A DNA stretch of 64,000 nt, taken from positions 18,008,501-18,072,500 of the forward strand of contig CM063288.1 in NCBI GenBank assembly GCA_032173965.1, in the 5' to 3' direction. The notes under the pieces are model-generated. The model saw only the letters and a list, made by a program, of their open reading frames with translations, ran no database searches and was not told where the DNA came from. Of this stretch, positions 26,701-41,700 are shown one piece after another. The position numbers and the translations under genes are program-made. Position 1 is the first letter of the stretch. The number at the start of each line of letters is the position of its first letter. The DNA comes from Sitta carolinensis (lineage: Eukaryota > Chordata > Aves > Passeriformes > Sittidae).

Positions 26701-29700
26701 TATCTGACAAAGCTTTGGAATATACATCTGGGTGTTCATGTGTCATACCAACTGCCTATGATAACCAGTGCTTTATCAGTTACATTTAAATTAAAATCCT
26801 TGTTAGGATCCCTAAAGTAATTAACTATGTTAATGCAGAAATACCATTGAACTCTGTCATAACTTCTATAACATATGCAAGAGTTCTACTCTTGCAACAC
26901 CATACACCCTCCTCATCCTGCAACAAGAAATGGTGGATATGAAAAAATTTTAGTCTCAAATTTGGCACCAAATTCCACCCAAAGCAAACACTAGTAAATG
27001 CCAGGCTTCCCAAGTCCCAGCCTTGATGAGCAGTGACCGACATAGTGCCTTGCTCTTCTTATAATTTCAAAAAAGCAAACAAAGTTATTTAAGGCACAGT
27101 AATTTTAAAGCTGCAATGGAAGCAAAAGCCCAAAAAGCATTTGGGAAAGAATATAGTGGTAGGGGAGCATTTCAGTGTGCTGGAAAGCCTACCTGACACC
27201 AAGGGTCACTAGACAGAGATTTTCGTATCACCACATCCCACCTCTTTTGCTCCATACATATCTATGTTTAACAGAGACATATAGGTGACTGTATCATGTA
27301 GGGATAGCAAAGCACTTTCCTACTCATATCGCTACTATTTCTTTCTTCCCTTTGTGTATGCAGGCAAATGTATGCCCAAGGAGTAACAGAAAAAAAATAT
27401 GTATTTTCTTATACAGTAACTCATGCACTCAATTTCTATTATGTGGCTTAAGCATCCCAAAACACTAAAACTTACCCTAAGTACTACAGAGGAAGTAATA
27501 TACATCTGATCCATTGGAAAGAAAAGACATATAGAATATATGTGGAGAAACTCAGCTGGTGATATTCTGTCCAAACAACCAATATGACTATTTTCTCCTA
27601 GGATTTATCCTGCTGGTACAGAAGCAAATACAATAAAGGAATAAAGTTATGCATTTGATATACTGAAAAGTGGACGCATGTAACATTCACCACCAATTCT
27701 GAAACATCTCAGAATAATATCAGATTATCTTCATGCAAACTTCATGTAGCCCTGAGCATTCTCTTCTGCCTGGTAACCCCAACTCTACCCAAAACTTCCC
27801 TGCTGTCCATAGTGTCAATGCATCATGGCCCAATTTCTCCTTTAAAGAACTGACCATCAAGTTGCAGGCAAGCAAGCCACTGGTGTAATTTCTTCAGCAT
27901 GCAAGTCCCCCCTCACAGAAATCTTGACTAAGCTTTCCTGTGACAATGGCTAAAAAAAACCTTTTCAGAAGTACTTTATGATTTAGTTGCTTCCCACCCT
28001 TCCCCTATTCTCTTCTTCCCTTTGTTTAAGAGGTGGCCTAAAGATTTAGATTTCTTTAGGAGCTGGGGTTGTGTAAGTAACAGCAATTTGTATTTCTACA
28101 GTTGAGAAATTCTATCCATTATTTTAAACTGTAAATGTTTTAACTAAATATCTTCATTTAGTTGTTCCTACCCAAGCACAGTTTATGCATGCTCCTAACA
28201 ATAACGGTAAACAGGGTAAGGCGAGAAACATTAATGGGATAAAATGCAGATGTATCAGTCTAGCTTTTATAAATAAAGCAGAAGGAAGAAAATCAGCCAT
28301 GGCATTTTGGGCATAATCAAATGCTTTTTTGTTAAAGAATTGTTATTACTAGAAAATTGTAACCACTTTTATGAAAACTGTGAAAATACACACATTAAAT
28401 TATACAACACTTTACAAAAGCCCTTGAGAGCCCTCTCTACTTGCAAGTGTATTTAAACTTGCCAGTTCTAAACATACTTCTGACAGGAGTCATCTTGCCC
28501 AGAACTAGAATTGACAAATAAGTGACAGATTTCAATATTAGAGACTAATATGCTCATTTCCCACCTGACTGAACACAGAAATTTGCTAGTCAAACATTAC
28601 CCATTTAAGCATACTAGGCATCTTCCAAGTCTCATGTAGAAAAATAAGTAAATCATGTTATGTAATAACTTGTAAAAGATACCCTGATATCCACTGTACT
28701 ATTTTCTCCCCTAAAAATAGGACCACGTCTGTAAAAACTAACTGTATAATCACCTTGAAATGGAGGCAGAAAAGATTCCAACCCTCATATCAGAATGTAA
28801 CTACTCACACAAAGAGAAAGCAGTTTCTTTAATGGAAAAGTAGTGGAGAAGCTGTAGGAAGTAAACATGAAAACTCTTTCTCATACAGTAAGAAACTGAA
28901 CTGCAATATGCTGAGAATTTGAAGAAAGACAACAACGAGAACTCAGTTCCCTTAAAGTTGGCTTATTTCACTGTTGTCTGATGTTACTAGTTTGACACAT
29001 TTCTCTCAAAACTAGGCAGACAGTTCATCCAGGCAAAACTGACATTTCGCTTTGTCTTCCTTGTGGATATTACAAAGAGATTTGTCCATAATAGGGCCCA
29101 TGCAGAAAGTTATCCTGGTCCATAGAAGAAATAATGTATACAGTCTGCCAAGTAAACTGAAGGGCAGGCTAAGGAGCTTAGGCATTGTTAAAAGCAGTAT
29201 GATTTACAATGAAATGCTTCTTGTAGGGCAAAAGGAGATAAAAAGTAACCCATAAGGGGGAAAAAAAGGATATCTTTGCTTTTGTAAATTAACTTCATTG
29301 GACAACGAAGTTGCAGTGAAATTCGCAGACATACTAAATATCCCAGTGAACATACCAATCCAGCCTGGTGAGCAACCTGAGAGAGAGTAAGTCCTACCAG
29401 CAGGACACACATTTTCAACAGCAGAGAATATGATAGGCCAAATTGTTGTATCATTTACAATGAAATACTTGTGATGTAGTGTCACCACTATACTGTCCTC
29501 ATTTACTGAGAGCTGACCTGGATTAAGCAGACCTTTTGAGATAATTTGGTCCAACCTTGTGTTAAAAACAAGTTCTTACACTTCATTATTGCTAGAGCCT
29601 GTCAAAGAACATCTCAAACATTTCCAGCAAAGAAGCCTCTGCCATTTCTTATGAGTGACCAATTTCAATAGTCAGTTCTCACAGTGGTGAGTTTTGGGTT

Positions 29701-32700
29701 TCAGTCTGAAAGGAATTTCCTCTGGAGAAGCTAATGCCCATTGGTTCTCATCCTGCCACATGCACCCTTGTGAAGAATGTACCTCGAATTTCCCTGTAAC
29801 ACCATCCAGATATCACAAGAATGTGATTAGATACTGAGCCTTCTTTCCATTAAAACATTTATTTTCTCCAAACCTTTAAACATCATGGTGGCCTGTTTTC
29901 AATCTCTGTCTTGAACCGCAGGAAACAAACCTGGACACAGTAGTACAGGTGTTTCATAAAAGTACTGAGTACACTGGGTTCAAGGTGGACGAAACGACCA
30001 GAACCCAGCCTGTACCAGTGCTTGGGATTACTTCACTCCAGACAAGAGAATTTCATATGCATTTTTTTAAATCTCATTCAACCTGTCACTGCCTCCCTGA
30101 GTGGTGGCTGGAGTACCTGCCTCTCTGACCATTTTGGTACTGACTTCAAGTTTGTTGAAAGTGGATTCAGTTCCATGATGTAGATTGCTTATAAAGATAA
30201 TCAATAGTATTGGCCATATTACCAACTTCTTGGGAACTCCACATTACAACCAATTTGACTTGGAGCCATTACCCCCACTGTTTGAACTGCAGCCACTTTT
30301 TGTCCCATCTTGTGTTACATCTGTCTGGTTTGTAACTCACTTTTTCAAAAAAAAAGTTGAGGTAGACTGTGACAAACACCTTGCTAAAATAAAAGGTAGA
30401 TAACCTCATCCTTTCTCCTTGGATTTCTGCTTGCCTCTCATTTACAAATTTCTTGCTCTTGACGTCTTCTGCCACTTGGAGCACCAGGCTTGCTTTTGCA
30501 TTCCTAAGAGAACCTCTGCATGTCCAAGACGTATCTATGTATTTCTTTATGAGAATGCTCTGCCTCCTTTTATTTTTGCACTTGAGTTCTTTCAGTAGCA
30601 CATTTAAATAAGACTGTTTAAAAAGATTATAAGTGTTTGTTCTTATGTCTATTCCTATTTCCCCCTTAGGAGAATGGACTACTCTTGTACTGCAGAAAGG
30701 CTGTCTGAAAATCTCAGTACTCTTCCAAGCAGCAACTTTATTCTCCAAGGAAATGTCCCACAGGATCCTTAACAGGATTGATAAGAATCAAGTTGAGCAA
30801 TATGTACTATGCCAAATTCATTCATTAGATGATAGGAAGGTATATAGCAAAAGACAAAATATTTTCCTTGAATTAATAAAATTCAAAGGAAAGGGTAAAT
30901 ATTTGTCCACATTTAAGTCCTAAGCATTACATTTTCTGATAAATCACTGTGCAATCAAATCCCAATGAGAGAGAAGTCACCTTAAAAAAAGCGTGCCAAA
31001 GGCCTCTGAATTGTGAGTTGCACAAAGTAGTACAAAATAGAAAATATACACAAAAATATAATTTAATCTGGATGCACTGTCTTTGTAAGCTATCAGTAAG
31101 CTTTGTAAGCTTCAGTCAGATCACTTTAGATCAGTAAGAAATGTAAGTACGAAATAATAAATCTAAGCAATTGTTTGTGCAACAGCCAAGCAGTCATACA
31201 TTATTTTTAAACTTGTTAGGATATTAATCATTTAAAGCATGCTACTGTTAATAAGCTATTTTTTAAGAAATTAAATTCAATTAAAAGAGAAACATAGTGA
31301 AGTAAAAATTAAGAAATCATGATTTTATTACTCTCCCCAATGGTTCCTTTTACTAAAATTCAGAAAGAAATCTTTGTCTTGTTCAAATGATAAAGCTTTT
31401 CAGCAGGACATAATACACAAAAGCAGAACTTCTGTTAAACAGTGCTCTCTTGTGGTTCTGTGCATCAGTGAAAGGCTAAATCATTGTATAAAGATAATCA
31501 GTCTGAAATTTCTTGTCGCCAAGTCTAATTCAAAATTAATCCCTCACACTCAGATTTCATTTAGTTCTGCATTTAATTCTTCTAGCATGTCAATAACCTC
31601 ATATCTCAAGACCACCTTTAGATACTGCATTCAAATCAAAGAATGAAACGAACTTCAAAATACATATAACAAAAATTTTAACCTTGATCTTTAATTGGAA
31701 TTCACAATTGACAGTATGTGCAATACCAGGATAGCCGTTAATGCATCAATTCTCATAAATTCTATTGGCAGAATTTCTGCATGTCATGGAAATATATATA
31801 TATGTTACTCAAATACATAGCCCAGATCTTGTAGCTTCAATAAAACACAGCCCGATTTTTTAAATAAAATCTTAGTTTAACTTGCTGGGAACAATGTTTA
31901 GAGTGCTCCCCACGTCCACTTTTTTCTACAATATAAATTACTCATTATCCCATGTAACTAAAACATTCAAAATTAACAGGAATAATTAACCCAATTTACT
32001 AGTTATAATAAAGTGAGACCAACTTCTCATATTTAATTATGTAAGGTATTCATCCAAAAGCACAAAAAGGTGCTTACAAGACCAATTTATATTAGAAGTT
32101 GGTTTTACCTTTTCAAAATACAGCAGCTACTTTGGCTAGAAAGTTTAAAAGGAATGAATTATTCAATTTCTATAGTTGTTTTCTACCTAAAAATTTTTAA
32201 AGCAATTAGTTCACGTTTATTTTCCATTTATTTCAAGCCTCATCATACATTAACGACAGGGTTATCAGGTCATTATGTCTGTACTTTTCAATAGACGTGA
32301 AGCAATTGTAACTGACCTGCTCACTCCTCTCAAAGCTGCTGGATTTCACCATATCAGATGCAGGTCTGACCGGGGCTCGCGCGAGCTCCTGGGGCGCGCT
32401 CTGGGAGCTCGGCATGGGGGGCAGAGGAGCTCGCCGCTTCTTCGGCATCTCAGCTGGCAGAGTGTTTGAGTCATACTGCTTGCTGACAGTGTTAGATCTC
32501 GTGATAAACACTGGCCTTGGCTTGCTCATCAGCGGAGTTGCTGGGGCACTGGCAGCCTTGAGGTGTGGGAAATAAAAAGAAACCCAAGTTTTATGTATCT
32601 TCTGGAAAATAATCAACAGTATTGATTGCTCAAGCTGAATATGTTTCTAGAAGTTTTCCTTATCTAAAGTTCCACCTTACTTGTTCTCTTTTTTTCTTGT

Positions 32701-35700
32701 TTCGCTGAAAAAAGCTGAAAAATCCTTTGTTTTCTTTCGCCTTCAGAACATCTATGTTTTCAGATTGATAGGAGCCTAAAATAGAAAACAATAGTTCTAG
32801 ATGTTAGTTCGTGCAGAGATTATTTCTCCTGCATTCTTACTATTTCAATGTGTCATAAACCTCCTACAATGATACACAAAACACATCATAAATCACCTAT
32901 ATTAATAATTTTTCTAGGGGTTGCAAAATGAACAGTGTGCCTGTCACCCATGTTCTTCCTCTGCTTCTCAGAACTCAGGGCAGATGAGTTTCAGCTACTC
33001 TTAATACCAGCACTTAATCCAGCCCACTCCACTTGTCATATGCTATGGTTCATATCACAAAGGTAGTAAAAGGGAAAAAGAGCATCAAACTTTTTAGCTC
33101 TCCATTCCTACTGGCTTAAATTTATGGCAAAGAGTGAAGTGGGACAATCCAGGCCCCAGCCTGCACATGCTGTAACCATAGAGAAAGATCACCCAAACAC
33201 TCAGTGCACACATAACTGCACAGCAGTCATAGCAGAGACAGTCAAATCTGTTCTTGTTATCTTGCAGAATTTATCCTCCTTAAATTGCTCTGTTCATGCA
33301 GAGTGTCTGTAAATCTCATGACTGACTTTCTTAAAATTTTACTAGAATGAACTTTCTTAAAGAAATCCCATTGAATGAACATGTAATAGGCAACAAAAAT
33401 CAGCAAGTCTGGTAAAAGTATCAATATAAACATGACCCTAAATTGAATAAACTGATCTAGGGTAAAACCATACAAAAATACTTTCTATATAGCTGTGTAT
33501 ATCCAATTCTGCACTATCATTTGCCATATGTATTTAAGAAAGGACTGAGATATTACTCATGTCACAGTTAAGCAGATGTCATAATGGGAGCAGGTGCTAA
33601 TGTCCCATAAGTGCTAAATTGCACTGCTTATTTCAGTAAACCATACCTTGAAAAGATGGTAAATTTATATCAACTGGTGATGAGGCTACAGAAAGACAAA
33701 AAAAAAGACAGAAAATGTGAATCTGAATCAAGGATGTAGTAACAACATACAAACACAGAATGCCAAGCTAGATCTTGAAGGTCAGGGGAAAATTAACTGG
33801 GTACTTTGCAGAAGTAAAAGGATGTATATCTTTACCACCTAGTACTTAGATCATTCAAGAACTTGAGCCTAAAGATATGCAACACAGACTGCAACTGTGT
33901 ACATAAGTAGGGAGACTTATATTTCTGAACCAAAGAGAAAAATCAGAATGTAGAAAAGTCTGTTCTGATTTGGATGGTTAGGCAGTCCTAATTTGGAAAA
34001 CAAAGAGGAATGACAAATTAAAATATAATATTAATAAAATAATATTTGAATTTAAATTCTATCAGGTAAAATATACATCTCACCATTTACATTCATAAAA
34101 ATAACGGAAAATTGAGAATTTTGAACCTGCCTTCATAATTGAAATGCTGTACTTCTTCATATTAAGAAAACTGAAAAATATCTAAATTTCTTAGCAGGGC
34201 ACTGCTGTGTAGAAAGCATATAGATTCTCATATGCCCTCCTAAGGATTTTTGGCTGTTGCTTCAAGTGAAACACACATCACATCATATGCAAAAAGCAGC
34301 TTTTCCAGTCTGTAGATGAAAGCAGTAAATAACCAGACACAAAACCAAATAATGCATTCGGGAGCAGATGTAGTCAAAGCAACACGTTTAGGCAAGTTAA
34401 AATACGTTGGTTTCCACTGTGGAAGAGAAAGATACTTTATTTCTGTTTTCTCTATGGGAAAAAAATGAAATACTGTCCAAAATCTGTCATTCTGACCTTT
34501 AGCAAGTAAACTGAGGGAACTCTTGAAACAGTAACCTCCAAACAGTAAAGTTACCATATTTAGGTAGAAAGAGGGGCAAAGAAACAAAACCTCAACAAGC
34601 CCCACAAGTTTTAAGCAGAAACAAAATCAAGCAAATAAAACAGTGGTCAGTACCAGGGGTGAGTCAATCAGTATTATTGCTTTCTACACTGAGGTAAAAT
34701 TTCCTGTCTGAAATGGAACAAGCCACACTGTACAAAATTTTTATTTATAGTACAGTGAACCTGTCACTTGTCCATATGAAGTTAAAATCTGGCCTAGGAA
34801 TATCTGTACAACTATTAGAAAGTTAGTACATTGTGTCCCTGTTGGACCGGAATTAAAAAGTCAATTTTATTCCTTCACAATCTATAAAATTAGCAAGCAG
34901 CACTCAGAAATATACATAAAGACCATCAGAATACTCAAACGTTTTTAAAATTTTAAATTATTTTAAAGAAAACTAATTTTCTCAAACATTTCTGTTCTTT
35001 TCAGGTCATCAGGATATCGTGTAGGAGGTAAGGGAAATAGGGTGTAGTTGGAGGTTTTAGGAAAGTGTGAGGGAAGGAAAAGAAAGCTTTACATTTAAGT
35101 GAGGATTTGCACTCAGCTAACTCTGCTGTCAATGAACATTTGGTTAGAAAATTTATACAGCACTTACAAAAACAAAAGTCCAGGTACACATGAGTCAGTT
35201 TGAATTTTGTGGAAGACCAATGAAATATATATTAAATTTCTAGAAAATATTTTCATAAGTACAAAACCCAACAACGTGTATACAATTATTAAGCAATTAT
35301 CTTTTATATAACAGCAATTTACAAAAGTTATCTTACCTTGACTGACATCCATGGCATATAGCTCTCTTAGTCCGAGGTCATTAAGAGATTTTGTCATATC
35401 AAGGGGTTCTTGAGACTGGTAACTCTTCAGCAGTAGAGTGTGCGAAGGATCAAACTCACATTTGCTACAGATAATTGGTATGAGTTCTTGAAGGGGTGAA
35501 TGTGGACTAACTCTTACTACTGTTTTCTGTGTCTTCTTGTAGTTTATCACTACCCTTACTGTTTGCTAAAGAGAAGAAAATTCCAATAAATACCGATGCA
35601 AATTCTGAAAAAAATTATATTTTTACAACAGCCTCACAGTAATCACTGGAATTCCACTTATGGCCAACTTGACCAGTGCTGCAGTTTCAAAAACACTACA

Positions 35701-38700
35701 TAAACTATTTTGCCATTCCCTTTCATGCGAGAGGAGGACATGTGAAGCAGACTGCTTTCTCCTTCAGCAGTTGCCTGTGCAGCAGGGTATGTGCCTGGAG
35801 GGTTATGCTGGGCAGCTGCAGAAGTCAGGCCATGAGCCACAAGCGAGTGACTGTGAACATGAGTGTAGGAGCAAAGCAGAAGGGCAGCAGAAGAGCTATC
35901 CTGACCCTCTCTAAGTGCTTTAGATAAATTAGAAGTCAGTATTCTTTTACATAGCAGAATGACAAAGGTGGAAAGAAAGATTAAGGCAACATCCAGAAAT
36001 TGGTTTAGTACTTCTTAAAGCTCCTGCCCTCTTCAGGGGATATAAAAAAAGCCGAGAGAGAACAGTATGTATTGAAGGAAAATGAACATACAATCAGAAG
36101 GGTACATATATCACAGCATGACAGATGGTACAAGATGTTGATTTTCAGTTTGTTCAAGGCTGTACTCAGCCACACTTCATCTGCAGAATTTTTCAAAAGG
36201 CCAATAAAGCATGGGATTTCAAATAATACTGTAGTATTTCCTTCTTTCAGCAGCAAAAATGTATGCTGCAACAAATCGAGATGTATTTTACCTAAGAGGA
36301 GCTTATCAAAAACAGACTAAACCATTTCACAGGGCTTCAAGGTGAGAGGATGAAAGACAACAGGAAACACTGAAACAAGAGGATGAGCTACCAGCAGTAA
36401 TTCTAATTTCTCAATACACTTAATTTTAGTTCTCACCTCTGGTATAACTGGAGCAGGTTTCTTCTTATCCATTTGTTTTGCCTTTACAATCACCTTTTCC
36501 ACTTCAAGCATTCCCACTGGTGTGTTGGGTTTGAATTTAATCTGTCTATTTTCTGCTGATACCAACTCTATGGTATGACTTGATGGATTTAAATGATACT
36601 GTGCACAGATAAAGATCAGCAAGTCCATCATGGGCTTCCTGTAAAAGACAAATGAAACTGTCACAACAGATGACAATTAAGAAGGCTGTAACAAGATGTG
36701 CTGCTAAACATTTAATTCAAGTTGTGCTTTCCGTTCCAGGACTAAATAATTACTGCTAGACACCAACTTGAAATATCTTCAAGCTTTAAAAACACAACTT
36801 AAAAAAAAAAAAAGCCCCTAAAAAGAAAATGAAATCAGTTTGCATAGATTATGCCAAGTACTTGAACAGAGTGGGAAGTTGTTGTGTGAAGCTTTTCCTG
36901 AGGTCAACAGGAACATGTGGATTAGTCACCTCATCTGACATTTAGTAGGAACTTTAACAGTGGTAATAAATACTCTGTTATTCATTAAAATAGCTCCTTT
37001 GCAAAGCTTGGCATTTTTATATCCATTTTGAGTTACATGGGACTTTATTTTCAGAAAGTCTGTGCATGACCCTCTTAGAAGATGCAGGAGAAATGAAGTT
37101 TGGGAAAGCCACATTTTAAGCAGGTCTTGCATTAAGGATCCCAGAATTATCTAGCTGCTTAATACCAACAGAGAGAAATAAGCTAAATGACAATAGAGTA
37201 GTCAAATGCCACTTCTCGAGAAGCTCTTTGTGATGTTAAGAGGCCCTTCCCACAATGAAGGACGACCAACAAAATTTGTCAGATGTGCTCAGTACCTGTA
37301 TGTCCTTGTTCCCTCAGTGCTTAATGAAGAACATCCAGAACAGGCTATTAAGACAGGCTGAGTATTTCCAGCTACTGAAGTATATTTAATAAAGTTGTAC
37401 TTTAAACAGAAATGTCATAGATGTTTAAATAGACAAAAAGTAAGGACAATGCCCTAACTTTGCATGTTATAGAATGGAATTAGATTACAGCACTATCGGA
37501 TCATTCCTCAATAATTTTTTTTAGTTGGGTAAGGACAATTTCATTGTGACACCCTCTGCATCTTTCAGTTACAACTATGAATAAGGAAATTTATCACCTG
37601 CTGTCTCACAAGGATATTATGAAAATAAAAGTCTGTGAAGCAATCAAATGGTATGTTGAAAAAAATGCTGGTGTCTCAGAGAAAATTAATACAGGGTTTG
37701 GCTGGTATGGCTTTATCAGAAATCTTGAATTCTAGATGTAATCTCAACACATAGGAAAGTATTCTGGTAGCACAACCAAATGTGGAAATAGCTTCTACAA
37801 AGAACCATCAGATTAAGCAGAATTCTAGATAACAAAGATCATGAATATATTTATTAAGCAGTAAGTTAAAGCAGTTTTCATATTATAGAGTTCTATAAAA
37901 AATTAAGAATTATTCAATGTTAGACGTTAGTGTTAACACTGAACTTTTCCTCTTTAATTTACCCCAGAATATCACTCCAATTTCCCTTCATCTTAAAGGA
38001 CAAATGTTCCACAAGCAAACTGTTTTCTGATTTCTAGCAGCAGGGCTGGACATGCTGCACTTCCAGAAGATGGTAACTGTTTGAAAGCTGACAGATATTT
38101 CCTTTCCAGAGGAAATCTGCCTGCTTAAGTGGCAGGAGAACACTTGCCTCAGGAGACAAAGGCATGAGGAACAATAAACAAAAAAAAAGCCATACAGAAA
38201 TGGTACTCCAATGTGTGAAAAAGCAGGGATCAGGTGGTCTGACGAGGTATACGGGAATGTAATATACTCCCATGCTTTCATCGAGATCATATATAATAGC
38301 CTGTGAAATAACATGTGAAATGCAGAATAATAACTGCTCCTCCCTCTTCACAGCGCTAAACCAGAAAGTTTATTTCAATGCATCTCCTGTATATAGCACA
38401 ACCTGCTTCAGTTACAAGACAGAAGGAGGGAATACTTCATTTCTTGTACTTCTAATCCGTAATAAAACAAGTACACCCATCCCACCACGAGAAGAAAAAG
38501 GCTGTGAATGCAAATCTCGTCACTCCCCCATCTCACAGAGGGCAGAGCAGGGCAGGGCCAGGGAGGAGGGAGCCACAGGAGGCTGCAGACACTGCTTCGG
38601 TAGTGACCTTTCTGCTTACCAGTGTGTCCAGTAAGTTACTCGTTACCTTATTTCTGGTGAATTTTTCTACACTGACTGGCTTTAAAAGCTGTCCTTCAGT

Positions 38701-41700
38701 TACTGGAGAGGAGTAAGAATATCAAAGATGACCAGAGCAAGAACTGACAAGCAAAGATCCCAGAAAGCAATCCTATAGAAATGCACCACAGTGACAGGGC
38801 ACACCCTCACAATAACCAGAGTCACTGTAAGTGATGGATAAGTGAGAAACAGCTGCTCACAAACAAGAGGTACATGCAAATTAGTACATGAGAACAGTGA
38901 TTCAGTGGAAATTTCCTTTCTAATGGTACTTCCAGAAACAACCTGCTTGACTGAATGATGATGGACTTTTAAGTCCACCCTACTCCACTGGAGCCAAGAT
39001 AACTTCAACGACTGCTTTAGAAAGATATTCCTGCAGCGATAAAAATTTTTAAACAAAAAAAACAAGCGAGCTTTTCTTGTAACCAAGTCCTCCAAAACTT
39101 GTAACACTCTTTTTTCCTAAGGCCTTCAAAGACTGTAGGTGGAAGAATACCTTTCGTATATCACAGTACACTTAACAGCTTCCATAATTAATATTTAGTA
39201 AAGCACCAAGAGGCCATCAGCTACCTCAGAGTATATCATCTTCTTGTCCTCCTTTATCTAACTTCAGTAAAATATTTATTTGACACTTAACTTCATCAAA
39301 TTACTCTAGGTTTTCTGGAAATCTCTGAGTGTAAATGTATTTACATATTCAGACTTCTACATAATCAGGATTTTTATCTCACCAACACCTTGCTTTGCAC
39401 TACATAGCTCTTGCTACCCACTATGCCAAAGCAGGGAGCAAACCAACCCCACTTCATCTGAAAAAGAAGGGTTTCTTCTAGTGGACTATGGAATTTAAGC
39501 ACACAGCTGTTAGAGCTCACTATTTTGCTTTTTCTACTATAAGATTTAAAAGGTGTTCTCTCCTTGGGATCTTCAGAGCTGTTCACCTCCAATTATGAAC
39601 GAGAAAAGAAGCAAAGTAACCATTTCCCTGTTTATGTCATTTCTAGAGGGATCATACCTCTTTGTTTATGAAATATGACTATAAAGACAGAAAAAAGCTA
39701 GAACAAAAAACAGTTTGAAATATACTTCACAGTGCACTGCAGGTCCTGCACATCTCTCCTCTTTCTGAGGTGAGTCTTGTTTGCAGTGCTAATACTGGTT
39801 CTTATTTGCAAGACAGTCACTTACGAAATCAATCACATATAGTATCTTGATTGAAAAATCCTGTAACTGTGGGATAATAAAACTGACTGGGAAATGAGTG
39901 CCATTCTTGATAAGCCTGTAAGGCCTGTCTTGAACACTGAGTAATTATACACAATGTAATCTGACCGAATGAAAATAGATGCAACACTCCTTTCTCGCAC
40001 TTTGTTCTGAGCAAAGCATGAGAGAGGGCCCATGGTACTCATCAGTGTGAATAAACGGAGCAAAAAGAAGACACTCTGACAGTGTACATATGGAGCCTCA
40101 TGTCTAAGAAGGTTTAAAAACAGAGGAAAGCATGATATTCACAGACTCCAATATTCCTTGCTATAAACGTTCTGGAAAAAATAGCTTAAAGCATGGAGTA
40201 CTCACATTATTTCAGAAAATGTCTTCTGAGAATAAAATCTCACATTTAACTTATCCTGAAAATCACAGAACTGGGGGAGGTGTTAAAATACCCACTGCAG
40301 CTCTGGTGAACAAGCTGATATTTGATGTCTAAGCAACAAACTCATGAACTCCAGCAAACGACAGTGTGCAAAGAGACTCAAGCCAGATTTCATCTCTCAT
40401 TAAGTAGGTATAAGCACACATTTGCAGTACCTGGTTTGAATGAATAAATAAGTTAGCCTGCTTGGTTTCAATAGGAGAGATGTGGGCTCTACGCTAACAC
40501 AAGGATGATATACAAATAGGTTGTCTTATTTCAGTTTAGGATAGCAACAAACTGGCATCCAAATTGCTGTGATCCATACACAACCTTGTGGTCCTACATT
40601 TTAGGTCCCAGGATTTATGATTTCAGCTCACCAGTTATGTTCAGGTCTTTCTGGACAAAAGGTTACTTGAGATTTACATGCAAAATCTATCCTACTAATT
40701 AAGTCTGAAACATGCATTTCAAACTAAAACCAGCTTAAACAAAATATAATTGTTAAAAGAAATCCAAAGCTGTAGCTATACATTTTTCTGAAGCATTACA
40801 GTTTTTGTCTGAAGTGATGACATGTTTTTCAATGACTGCTAGTAATCTACAGGTAGCAGTGCTGAGCGGAACACATAACATTGTACCCAAATAGGATGAA
40901 CAGACTCATCTTTAAAAAGCAAAACTTAAGTGGGAAAATTCACTGAAACATACAAATCGATATTTTATAGAGATTTTTAGTGACTAGAAAAAACAACAGA
41001 TGTGACTATACATACCAACAGCACAAACAGAATTTCTGAATCTCAAAAAAAGTGTTCTGAAATGGTAGTAAACGCATAAAGATGTTTCCATATCTACCCA
41101 AAAATCATACTAGAATCACAGAATCATTTAGGTTGAAAAAGACCTTTAAGACCATCAAGTCACTAACCCAGCACTGCGAAGTCCACCACTAAACCATGTC
41201 CTCAAGTACCATATCTACACATCTTTTAAATACCTCCAGGGATGGCACAACTAAACCACTTCCCTAGGCAGCCTCTTCCAATGCTTCTTTTCCATGAAGA
41301 ATTTTTTTCCTAATATCCAATCTAAAGCTCCCTTTAGGCCATTTCCTCTTACCTGGGAGAAGAGACAAACCCTACTCGTCTACAACCTCCTTTCAGGTAG
41401 CTGAGGAGAGCAGCTCCTGGTCCCACCTGAGCCTTTTTTCCAGGCTACACAGCCTCAGCTCCCCTGGTAATCCCAACCCTCCTAAGACTTCTGATCTTGA
41501 CACTTGACTTTGCTGCTCTTCTTTGGACACACTTTATGTTCGAGCTTACACATTTTACCAAATGATTAAAACCTGGATGAAGGTTGAAGTAAACTTGAGC
41601 AGAGATTAAAATTAAAAATATAATTCCATATAACATACCTCCCATTAACTGTAGTGTACTTGATCACATCTCCTGGCAGGACCACTGATAATTCAATATC

